This document shows positions 1-7,322 of a DNA stretch of 64,000 nt, one piece after another (the stretch's first letter is position 1; every line of letters starts with the position of its first letter). Source of the stretch: Lampropedia hyalina DSM 16112 (GTDB taxonomy: Bacteria > Pseudomonadota > Gammaproteobacteria > Burkholderiales > Burkholderiaceae_C); assembly GCF_900129055.1 (NCBI RefSeq), contig NZ_FQUZ01000002.1:87319-151318 (forward strand), read 5' to 3'. The notes under the pieces were generated by a model. That model saw only the letters and a program-made list of their open reading frames with translations, was not told where the DNA came from and ran no database searches. The position numbers and the translations under genes are program-made.

Positions 1-681
1 AGCCCCCACCGCCGCACCCAGGTGATCGGCAAGTGCCTCAACCTTGGCCATGTTCTCCACCGACCCGACACCGCGCCCACCGGAGACGATGAGCCGCGCC
101 CGGCCCAGATCGGGGCGGCTGCTGGCCACGGCTTCGGTGCCGGTCACGCGGCTGCGGGTGTCGGCTTGCACGGCCTCGGCTGCTTCGATGCGGGCCAGTG
201 AGGCCGTGGCCTGCACGGGCGCGAACGCACTGGCGCGAATGGTCAGAAAAACGGCTTCGGTCAGCGGCTGTACGCGGGTGGTGACGGCTCCGGCATAGGC
301 TGGGCGTTCCAGTGCATCGGGGGCGGTGCGGGTCACGTCGCTCAGGTAGGCGGCCTGGGCCAGCGCGGCGGCGCGGGGCAATGCCGCACGGGCTTGCAGG
401 TTGTGCAGGCCGATGACCCAGCGGTAGCCTGCGCACTGGCGCACGATCTGCCGCGCCAGGGTTTCGGCATTCAGGCTGGCCAGTGCCGGGGCATCGGCCA
501 CATACACGGTGCCGATGCCAGCCAGTGCCGCAGCTTGCGCGGCCACGGTGGCCATCTGGTGTCCGGCCACCAGAATGTCCACGCAACCGCCCTGCACCAG
601 TGGCAGGGCAGCGGCCACGGCACTGGCCACGGCAGGGTCAAGATGTTGCCCATCATGGGCGGCGAGGAGGAGTGCGTTCAT
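1..681 (-). CDS. etfA: Electron transfer flavoprotein alpha subunit, 3' end outside window
   Basis: FAD-binding alpha subunit of the ETF heterodimer, which carries electrons from flavin dehydrogenases to ETF:quinone oxidoreductase. The first 227 codons are present, beginning MNALLLAAHDGQ; the reading frame is open to the left edge. The N-terminal nucleotide-binding-like domain is followed near residues 200-215 by IVSGGRGVGSVENM, typical of the start of the C-terminal FAD domain. It lies 43 bp downstream of etfB on the same strand, as in most bacteria. The C-terminal FAD-binding half is not visible. Confidence 0.9.
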   Translation of the reverse strand, partial: MNALLLAAHDGQHLDPAVASAVAAALPLVQGGCVDILVAGHQMATVAAQAAALAGIGTVYVADAPALASLNAETLARQIVRQCAGYRWVIGLHNLQARAALPRAAALAQAAYLSDVTRTAPDALERPAYAGAVTTRVQPLTEAVFLTIRASAFAPVQATASLARIEAAEAVQADTRSRVTGTEAVASSRPDLGRARLIVSGGRGVGSVENMAKVEALADHLGAAVGA

Positions 682-724
682 GGCAGTGCTGAAGTGAAAC
701 GGTTGCAGGGAAGGTGGTACGGCA

Positions 725-1480
725 TCAGGGCTGGAGCACGGGCAGTTCACGCAGGCGTTCGACCAGTGCGGCCACGCTCTCCAGCCGCACACCGGCAGCG
801 CGGGCGGGCGGTTCGCTGACCTGCAAGGGCCGTGTGGTGGCGGGCACAGCGGCCTGCAAATCGGCAGCCGCCACGGTCTGGAGGGTCGCTTTCTTGGCCC
901 GCATCATGGCAGGCAGTGTGATGTTGCGCGGCTCGCACAGGCGCAGATCGACGCTGACCACGGCGGGCAAATCCAGTGCCAGTTGCTGGCTGCCCTGGTC
1001 GGCATCGCAGCCGACTTCAAGCCGCGCCCCATCGAGCTGCATCCGGTTGGCGGAAATGGCCTGCGGCCAGTCCAGCAGGGCGGCCAGCATCGGCGCGGTG
1101 GCTCCCAGATCGTCGTCGATGTCCTGCTTGCCGCACAGCACCAAGTCCACGGGTTCGCGGGCCACGAAGGCTTGCAACAGGCGGGCGGTGGCCTGGGGTT
1201 CCAGTGCGCGGCCATCGGTCTCGATCAGCACGGCGGCATCGGCTCCCATGGCCAGTGCGGTGCGCAACACGTCCTGGCTGATGGCCGCGCCCAAGGCCAC
1301 GACCGTGACCTTGCGGGCCAGCCCCCGTTCCTTCAGGCGCACGGCCTGTTCGACTGCCACTTCGTCGAATGGGTTGATGGACATCTTGACACCGCTGGTC
1401 TCGACCCCGGAGCCGTCGCTTTTGACGCGCACCTTGACGTTCGGATCGACCACGCGCTTGATGGATACGAGAATGTGCAT
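725..1480 (-). CDS. etfB: Electron transfer flavoprotein beta subunit
   Basis: AMP-binding beta subunit of ETF, partner of the gene just downstream. The 251-residue protein has the usual family length and the typical opening MHILVSIKRVVDPN. The C-terminal half contains the beta-subunit signature region around LPAVVSVDLRLCEPRN. I chose the ATG at 1480 because homologues start MKILVxxKRV and an AGGAG ribosome-binding site precedes it; the frame stays open another 27 codons upstream without a recognisable signal. It follows a FAD-dependent oxidoreductase gene by 90 bp, which suggests that enzyme may donate electrons to this ETF. Confidence 0.92.
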   Translation of the reverse strand: MHILVSIKRVVDPNVKVRVKSDGSGVETSGVKMSINPFDEVAVEQAVRLKERGLARKVTVVALGAAISQDVLRTALAMGADAAVLIETDGRALEPQATARLLQAFVAREPVDLVLCGKQDIDDDLGATAPMLAALLDWPQAISANRMQLDGARLEVGCDADQGSQQLALDLPAVVSVDLRLCEPRNITLPAMMRAKKATLQTVAAADLQAAVPATTRPLQVSEPPARAAGVRLESVAALVERLRELPVLQP

Positions 1481-1570
1481 GGAAAAACTCCTGGGAACGC
1501 CTTCAAAGCCGGTGTGACCCGACCTCGCACACGCCCCGAAAAACAAACAAACAACAGGCAAACGAACGAT

Positions 1571-2755
1571 TCAGGACACCGCGCCCAGGCCGTATTTGCC
1601 AGTCAGCAGATGGCCGTTGCGGAACCGCTCCAGCGCGTAGGGCTGGATGTCCACCTCGGTGGGCAGGCCCAGTGCGCATTGCGCCAGCACCAGCCCGACG
1701 GCGGGCGAGAGCTTGAAGCCGTGGCCCGAAAAGCCATAGCCCACCACCAGCCCTTGCACGTCCGGCAGGCGGCCCAGCACCGGGTTCCAGTCCGGGGTCA
1801 CGTCGTACACGCCAGTCCAGGAAGAAGCCACGCCCGCCGCATCGAAGCTCGGGAAGCGTTCGGCCACCTGCTCGCCAATCTCCACCATGTAGTCCATGCT
1901 GATGTCGCCCTGCTCGTTGTCGGGTTCGGGCAGGGTCTCGCCGACGATGCCCTCGCTCACCAGCATCTGGTTGCCGCCATAGCTGCGGCAGTACAGCATG
2001 CCGGGCGAACCCAGATCCTTGTACACCGGCATGCGGAAGGTATAGGCCTCGGGGCCTTCCAATGCCAGCACGCTGTGGCGTTCGGGCACGACCGGGCTGG
2101 GGATTCCCGTCCAGCGTTCGATGTCGCGTGCCCAGATGTTCTGGGTGCTGATGACGGTTGCGGCATGGAACACGCCCCGCGAGGTGCGCACGCCGGTGAC
2201 CTTGCCGCCCTCCAGCAGCAGTTCCTCGACTTCCACGCCCTCCATGATCTTGACTCCCAGATGCCGCGCGGTGCGGGCAAAGCTGGTGGCCACCAGATAC
2301 GCATCGGCAAAGCCGGCCTCGGGTTCGTAGCCGATCAGGGCCGCATCGTCGAAACGGGCAATCGGCAGCAGGCTGCTGGCTTCGGAGCGGCCCAGCAACT
2401 GCACCTCGATGCCCTGATCCTGCTGCGCGCGCAAGGCAGCGGCCAGCGGCTCCAGCTTCGCGCCCTCGGGGGCCGCAATCAGGTAGCCACACTTGACCAT
2501 GCCAGCCGAGGCCTCCTCATCGCCCAGATAGGCGGCAAAGTCGGTGAATGCCTTCCAGGAAGCCTGCGCCAGACGCACGTTCTCGATGACCGAATAGTGG
2601 GTGCGCAGAATGCCGCTGGACTGGGAGGTGGTGCCCGCGCCGATCTGGGTGCGGTCCAGCACCAGCACGCGGGTGCAGCCCAGGCGGGCCAGATGGTAGG
2701 CCACCGACGTGCCGATGACACCGGCCCCGATGATGATTGCGTCGTACTGTTCCAT
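1571..2755 (-). CDS. FAD-dependent oxidoreductase (DAO / sarcosine oxidase-like family)
   Basis: A 394-residue flavoprotein of the D-amino-acid oxidase fold. A Rossmann dinucleotide motif (IIIGAGVIGTSVAYHLA) starts at residue 7, and a second glycine-rich FAD motif near the C-terminus reads GYGFSGHGFKLSPAVG. Such enzymes oxidise secondary or tertiary amines or D-amino acids; the substrate cannot be read from sequence. The ATG at 2755 has a GGAG ribosome-binding site and places the FAD motif at the N-terminus as expected; a longer frame exists upstream. It is the first gene of an apparent operon with etfB and etfA, so it may be an ETF-linked dehydrogenase rather than an oxygen-using oxidase. 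That link is inference from gene order. Confidence 0.82.
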   Translation of the reverse strand: MEQYDAIIIGAGVIGTSVAYHLARLGCTRVLVLDRTQIGAGTTSQSSGILRTHYSVIENVRLAQASWKAFTDFAAYLGDEEASAGMVKCGYLIAAPEGAKLEPLAAALRAQQDQGIEVQLLGRSEASSLLPIARFDDAALIGYEPEAGFADAYLVATSFARTARHLGVKIMEGVEVEELLLEGGKVTGVRTSRGVFHAATVISTQNIWARDIERWTGIPSPVVPERHSVLALEGPEAYTFRMPVYKDLGSPGMLYCRSYGGNQMLVSEGIVGETLPEPDNEQGDISMDYMVEIGEQVAERFPSFDAAGVASSWTGVYDVTPDWNPVLGRLPDVQGLVVGYGFSGHGFKLSPAVGLVLAQCALGLPTEVDIQPYALERFRNGHLLTGKYGLGAVS

Positions 2756-2854
2756 AGAGACTCCAAGGGGTGGGGAAAAACGAGCCGCCAGCTTAGGGCG
2801 GCCATTGCGGCACGCGGATTGCTTCAGCAAAACTGATGAACAGTATTAGTTTTC

Positions 2855-4021
2855 GTGAACATCCCGCCAACCCCAGCAAAGTCGCCCACGATGGGCGGCA
2901 CCGTGACCATGCCCAGATTCACCCCCTCCGTATCCCTTTCTGCCCCTGTCAGCGCAACCGGGCGGCACGAACGCGCCCTGCCCGATCTGCACGCCCTGGC
3001 GGCCTTCGTTACGCTGTGCGAGGCCGGTTCGATGGCACAGGCCGCACAGCGGCTGGGCGTGAGCCAGAGCGCGGTCAGCCAGCTTGTCAAGGGGCTGGAG
3101 ACGACCTATGGCGTGCAGTTGCTGGACCGCGACGTGCGCCCGGCCCGCCCCACCCGCGCAGGCCACATCCTGCTGGACATGGCCGATGAACTGCTGGCCC
3201 ACGCCCGCAGCGTGGCCGAGCACCTGCGCCAGCGGGTGCGGCAAGACCACGCGCAGATTCGCCTGGGCTGTGTCGATTCGTTCGCCGCCACCGTCGGCCC
3301 CGCGCTGATCCGGGCACTGTCCGGCTCCGCACGCGAATTGCAGCTCTGGTCGGGCCTGACCCCCGGACTGAACGCACAATTGCTGGCCCGCGATCTGGAC
3401 CTGGCCATCTGCACCGAAGTGCCCACCGACCCGCGCCTGGCGCAGCACCTGCTGTTTTCCGAATCCTGGGTGGCCGTGTTTCCGCGCGGCATGGACTGCC
3501 CGCCACTGCGGCATGCACACGACCTGAAACAACAACTGCAATCCCTGCCCGCGCTGCCATTGATTCGCTACACACTGCGTTCGGTGATCGGCCAGCAGGT
3601 GGAACGCTTCATCCGCCACCTGGGGCTGGAGCTGCCGCAACGCTATGCCTTCGATGCCACCGACCCGCTGCTCAGCGTGGTGGCCGCCGGGCTGGGCTGG
3701 GCCATCAGCACCCCGCTGTGCCTCTGGCAGTCGCGTGCCTGGCTCGATCAGGTGCAACTGGTGCCCCTGCCTGCCTCGCGGCTGGGCCAGCGCGAGTTCC
3801 ACCTGCTCTGCCGGGAAGCGCAGTGGGGCACCACCGCCGACGAAATCGCCCGCCTCACCCGCAGCGTGCTGTTGCAGGACGTGGTGCCCGCCCTGCGCCA
3901 CGCCATGCCGGCACTGCCCGCCGATGCCATTCGCGTGCACACCGCCCCGGCGCGTGATGCGCCATCCACACCGCTTCCATTCCCTGCCCCATCCACCACC
4001 TACGGAGTTCCACCACCATGA
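2855..4021 (+). CDS. LysR-family transcriptional regulator
   Basis: LysR-type regulator with an N-terminal winged helix-turn-helix (LHALAAFVTLCEAGSMAQAA..., recognition helix QSAVSQLVKGLE) followed by a periplasmic-binding-protein-like effector domain. The given frame starts at GTG 2855; ATG codons at 2891 and 2909 in the same frame are equally plausible and would shorten a poorly conserved N-terminus. The stop overlaps the next gene's ATG by four bases (ATGA), so the two are translationally coupled. It is divergent from the oxidoreductase-etfBA operon with about 100 bp between, so it is a candidate regulator of that operon as well as of the deformylase. A proline-rich tail of about 25 residues follows the domain. 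Confidence 0.85.
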   Translation: MNIPPTPAKSPTMGGTVTMPRFTPSVSLSAPVSATGRHERALPDLHALAAFVTLCEAGSMAQAAQRLGVSQSAVSQLVKGLETTYGVQLLDRDVRPARPTRAGHILLDMADELLAHARSVAEHLRQRVRQDHAQIRLGCVDSFAATVGPALIRALSGSARELQLWSGLTPGLNAQLLARDLDLAICTEVPTDPRLAQHLLFSESWVAVFPRGMDCPPLRHAHDLKQQLQSLPALPLIRYTLRSVIGQQVERFIRHLGLELPQRYAFDATDPLLSVVAAGLGWAISTPLCLWQSRAWLDQVQLVPLPASRLGQREFHLLCREAQWGTTADEIARLTRSVLLQDVVPALRHAMPALPADAIRVHTAPARDAPSTPLPFPAPSTTYGVPPP

Positions 4022-4839
4022 ACACCCCTGTCCTTGCACTGTCCCAGGGCACCTTGCCCGTGCTGCTGTCCATCCCGCATCTGGGCACCCACCTGCCCGA
4101 TGAAATACGGCCTTCCCTGTCCGAAGAAGCGCGCACCGTCGCCGATACCGACTGGCACCTCGACCAGCTCTACGGCTTCGCCAGAGATCAGGGCTATTCG
4201 GTGCTGGAAGCACGGATATCGCGCTACGCCATCGACCTCAACCGCCCGCCCAGCGGCGAAAGCCTCTACCCCGGCCAGACCACCACTGGCCTGTGCCCGA
4301 CCGAAACCTTCCGTGGCGTGCCGCTGTACCAGCCCGGCCAGGAGCCGGACGCGGCAGAAATTACCCGCCGTCGCGAAACCTACTGGCAGCCCTACCACGA
4401 CGCACTGCGCCAGGAGCTGGAACGCCTGCTGGCCCAGCACGGCCAGGTGCTGCTGTGGGAGGCCCACTCCATTGCCAGCGTACTGCCGCGCCTGTTCGAG
4501 GGCCAACTGCCCGACCTGAACCTGGGCACCAACTCGGGTGCAGCCTGCGCCAGCGCAATCCTCGATGCCGTGCAGGAGCCACTGCACCACCTGCCCGGTG
4601 CCAGCCAGTTCAGCCATGTGGTCAATGGCCGCTTCAAGGGCGGCTACATCACCCGGCACTACGGAGAACCCGCCAGGGGCATTCACGCCATCCAGCTTGA
4701 AATGGCGCAGTGCCTCTACATGGACGAAGCCGCCCCGTTCAGCTACCTGCCCGAGCGGGCACGGCAGGTGCAGCCGCTGCTCAAGGCCATGCTCGCCAAT
4801 GCACTGCAACAGGTGCAGCAGGCGGCCAAAACTGCCTGA
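4018..4839 (+). CDS. hutG: N-formylglutamate amidohydrolase (HutG-like)
   Basis: Member of the N-formylglutamate amidohydrolase family, which releases formate from N-formylglutamate in the five-step histidine degradation pathway. The 273-residue length fits. Typical segments are LLSIPHLGTHLP at the N-terminus (candidate metal-binding His), the ARISRYAIDLNRPP motif, LLWEAHSI and HAIQLEMAQCLYM. No other hut gene is in the window, so it may act on another N-formyl or N-acyl amino acid. It is translationally coupled to the LysR gene upstream. Family assignment is firm; the in vivo substrate is less so. Confidence 0.85.
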   Translation: MNTPVLALSQGTLPVLLSIPHLGTHLPDEIRPSLSEEARTVADTDWHLDQLYGFARDQGYSVLEARISRYAIDLNRPPSGESLYPGQTTTGLCPTETFRGVPLYQPGQEPDAAEITRRRETYWQPYHDALRQELERLLAQHGQVLLWEAHSIASVLPRLFEGQLPDLNLGTNSGAACASAILDAVQEPLHHLPGASQFSHVVNGRFKGGYITRHYGEPARGIHAIQLEMAQCLYMDEAAPFSYLPERARQVQPLLKAMLANALQQVQQAAKTA

Positions 4840-4917
4840 ATGCACTCCTTTGGGCCATGTCCTGCACCACACCAATAAATTCATATAAAGAAACTTTAAT
4901 TCTTTGAATGAATTTTT

Positions 4918-4933
4918 TGGCATGGTATTTGCA
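4918..4933 (+). promoter_or_regulatory. Sigma-54 (-24/-12) promoter of amtB-glnK
   Basis: TGGCATG-GTAT-TTGCA matches the RpoN consensus TGGCAYR-N4-TTGCW at every defined position. It lies 53 bp before the amtB start. Sigma-54 control by NtrC is the established mode for ammonium transporter-PII operons in proteobacteria. I could not find a clean NtrC palindrome upstream, only isolated TGCAC half-sites around 4842 and 4863. Confidence 0.88.
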
Positions 4934-4986
4934 CCACGGAAGGCGATTGGTCAGGAGCCAATTGTTCACCACCCACTGGAATCGCC

Positions 4987-6297
4987 ATGACACCTTCCGA
5001 ACTTCTTCGCAACAGGCCGGCTGCGGGCCTTCTTGTTCTTCTGGCAGCAGGCCCGGCATGGGCGCAAGAGGGCGGCGTGGCCGATCCGGGGCACACCGCC
5101 TATGTGTTTGCCTGCGCCCTGGCCGTGCTGCTGATGACCATCCCCGGACTGGCCCTGTTCTACGCGGGCCTGGTGCGGGCCAAGAATGTGCTGTCGGTGC
5201 TGATGCAGGTCTTTGCCACCGTCTCCGTCGTCAGCATCCTGTGGGTGCTCTATGGCTACAGCCTCGCCTTCACCGACGGGGGCAGCGCGCAGCCCTTCAT
5301 CGGCGGCCTCTCCAAGGTGTTCCTGCAAGGCGTGACCCCCGAATCGGTCGAAGGGGCCATCCCGGAACTGCTGTTCGTCATGTTCATGGGGCTGTTTGCC
5401 GCAATCACCCCGGCCCTGATCGTCGGCGGTTTTGCCGAGCGCATGAAATTCTCTGCCGTGATGGTCTTCATCATCGTCTGGTTCACCATCAACTACGTCC
5501 CGATGGCCCACATGGGCTGGGGCGGCGGCTGGGTGTTCCAGTGGGAGCCGCAGGACTTTGCCGGGGGCAACGTGGTGCACGTCAATATCGGCATTGCCGC
5601 ACTGGTGGCCGCCTGGCTGCTGGGGCCGCGCCGTGAGCCTACCATGGCCCCGCACAACATGACAATGACCATGAGCGGTGCCTCGCTGCTGTGGGTGGGC
5701 TGGCTGGGCTTCTGCGGCGGCTGCGCCCTGCTGGCCAATGGCTTCTCGATGCTGGTGGTCTTCAACACCATGCTGGGGGCCGCTGGCGGAGCCACCGCCT
5801 GGATGCTGGTGGAGTGGCTGCACCGTGGCAAGCCCAGCATGCTGGGCATCGCTTCCGGGGCCATCACCGGGCTGGTGGCCATCACCCCCGCGTGCGGCTT
5901 CGTCGGCCCGGTGGGCGCGATTCTGGTCGGCGCACTGGCCTCGCCCGTCTGCATCTGGGCGGTGGAAAAGCTCAAGCCCATGCTGGGTCAGGACGACGCA
6001 CTGGATGTCTTCGGCATCCACGGCGTGGGCGGCATCGTCGGTGGCCTGCTCACCACCGTGTTCGCACTGCCCATGTTCGCCGGTCAGGGCCTGCCCGAAG
6101 GCCGTTCCCTGCTCGACCAGATGCTCGTGCAGGTCGGGGCCATGGCATTCAGCATCGCCTTCAGTGCCATCACCAGCTGCATCGCGCTCAAGATTGCCGC
6201 CGTGTGCTGCAAGGGCCTGCGCGTGAGCGAAGAACAGGAAGAAGTGGGTCTCGACCCTTCCGAACACGGTGAAGTCGGCTACAAGCTGACCGCCTGA
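4987..6297 (+). CDS. amtB: Ammonium transporter
   Basis: Inner-membrane Amt/Mep/Rh channel for ammonium uptake. The 436-residue protein has an N-terminal signal peptide (LLVLLAAGPAWAQEG) and about 11 hydrophobic segments. Family hallmarks include FYAGLVRAKNVLS in an early helix, MGWGGGWVF, the pore-histidine segment VFGIHGVGGIVGGL and AITPACGFVGPVGA. The C-terminal tail (SEEQEEVGLDPSEHGEVGY) is the conserved cytoplasmic region that docks PII. It is followed 46 bp later by glnK and preceded by a sigma-54 promoter, so expression under nitrogen limitation is expected. Confidence 0.95.
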   Translation: MTPSELLRNRPAAGLLVLLAAGPAWAQEGGVADPGHTAYVFACALAVLLMTIPGLALFYAGLVRAKNVLSVLMQVFATVSVVSILWVLYGYSLAFTDGGSAQPFIGGLSKVFLQGVTPESVEGAIPELLFVMFMGLFAAITPALIVGGFAERMKFSAVMVFIIVWFTINYVPMAHMGWGGGWVFQWEPQDFAGGNVVHVNIGIAALVAAWLLGPRREPTMAPHNMTMTMSGASLLWVGWLGFCGGCALLANGFSMLVVFNTMLGAAGGATAWMLVEWLHRGKPSMLGIASGAITGLVAITPACGFVGPVGAILVGALASPVCIWAVEKLKPMLGQDDALDVFGIHGVGGIVGGLLTTVFALPMFAGQGLPEGRSLLDQMLVQVGAMAFSIAFSAITSCIALKIAAVCCKGLRVSEEQEEVGLDPSEHGEVGYKLTA

Positions 6298-6343
6298 CAA
6301 CCACGCATCCCCCCCTGAATTCCCCATCACCGGAGCACCCGCC

Positions 6344-6688
6344 ATGTCCCTCCAACTTGTCACCGCCATCATCAAGCCCTTCAAGCTCGACGAAGTCCGA
6401 ACCGCCCTGACCGACCTCGACATCCGGGGCCTCACCGTCACCGAAGTCAAGGGCTTCGGTCGCCAGAAGGGCCACACCGAGCTGTACCGGGGCGCGGAAT
6501 ACACCGTGGACTTCCTGCCGAAGATCAAGATCGAACTGGCCATCGACCACTCGCTGCTGGAACGCGTGGTCGAAACCATCACCGCTGCGGCACGCACCGG
6601 CAAGATCGGCGATGGCAAGATATTCGTGCAAAGCCTGGACAACGCGCTGCGCATCCGCACAGGCGAAACCGGCACGGAATCGCTGTAG
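6344..6688 (+). CDS. glnK: Nitrogen regulatory protein PII (GlnK)
   Basis: Trimeric PII signal protein that senses 2-oxoglutarate, ATP/ADP and, through uridylylation, glutamine; it binds and blocks AmtB. The 114 residues include the T-loop GRQKGHTELYRGAEYTVDF, where Tyr53 corresponds to the uridylylated Tyr51 of E. coli GlnK, and the B-loop TGKIGDGKIFV. An extra residue pair at the N-terminus (MSLQLV) shifts numbering by two. It is cotranscribed with amtB under the sigma-54 promoter. Confidence 0.95.
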   Translation: MSLQLVTAIIKPFKLDEVRTALTDLDIRGLTVTEVKGFGRQKGHTELYRGAEYTVDFLPKIKIELAIDHSLLERVVETITAAARTGKIGDGKIFVQSLDNALRIRTGETGTESL

Positions 6689-6738
6689 GGCACATCCGCC
6701 CACGGGATTCGTTGCGGATTCGCTTCAGCTTCACCCCA

Positions 6739-6766
6739 GGGCCTTGGTCGTGCCACGCCAAGGCCC
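6739..6766. terminator. Hairpin between convergent glnK and lptE, likely bidirectional terminator
   Basis: Perfect 9-bp stem GGGCCTTGG / CCAAGGCCC around a 10-nt loop, placed between the ends of two convergent genes. There is no run of T on either side, so termination is inferred from position and stem strength. Confidence 0.5.
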
Positions 6767-6774
6767 GTATTCGT

Positions 6775-7284
6775 TCACGCGCTGCCTGCTGCCACCAGCC
6801 GCCGCATGATCTGCGCGATCAGGTCGTTCTGCATGTCGGCGAACAGCATCTGCTCTTCCGCCTCCTTGGCCAGCGCGGCCGATTCGTCGTAGCTGAGGTC
6901 ACGGCTTTGCAGCAGCTCCACCACTTCGCCCGGCTGCCCCCCCAGGGGGTTGCTGATGCGGTAGCGGATGCGCAGGCGCAGTTGCAGCTCGCGCACGCCG
7001 CCGGTGGCCGTCTGGCTGATGACAGCGCGTTCGTGCTGCTCGCTCAACAGCTCCAGCACGCGCTCGGCCAGCTCCGGGGTGCTGGGCGCGCGCAGCACCG
7101 TGATGCCCGTGCCTTCCAGCGTGCGTTGCAACTGCCGTGCAAACACCGATTGGTCTTCGGCCTTGATGTACAGCGACTTGAACGGATAGGACGTGGCTCC
7201 ACGCAGGCGAAAGCCACAGGCACTGAGCAACGGGGCGCAGCAGGCCGCAGTGGCCAGCGAGAGGAAAAGACGGCGTTGGGACAT
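6775..7284 (-). CDS. lptE: LPS-assembly lipoprotein LptE
   Basis: Outer-membrane lipoprotein that plugs the LptD barrel in lipopolysaccharide export. It has a signal peptide with lipobox LLSAC at Cys23, followed by GFRLRG, the usual start of mature LptE, and TEGT/TSYPFKSLYI-type strands. The 169-residue length is normal. It lies 38 bp downstream of leuS on the same strand, the usual betaproteobacterial order. The DNA polymerase delta subunit gene holA, which commonly follows lptE, is not here: the next genes are amtB-glnK in the opposite direction. Confidence 0.9.
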   Translation of the reverse strand: MSQRRLFLSLATAACCAPLLSACGFRLRGATSYPFKSLYIKAEDQSVFARQLQRTLEGTGITVLRAPSTPELAERVLELLSEQHERAVISQTATGGVRELQLRLRIRYRISNPLGGQPGEVVELLQSRDLSYDESAALAKEAEEQMLFADMQNDLIAQIMRRLVAAGSA

Positions 7285-7322
7285 GGGAGACTTTCGGGGG
7301 GAAACAAACCAGTCAGGCAGGA

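Noticed and set aside
4839..4917. NtrC binding site before amtB
   Set aside because: Only isolated TGCAC half-sites are present; no convincing TGCACxA-N5-TGGTGCA palindrome, so none was listed.
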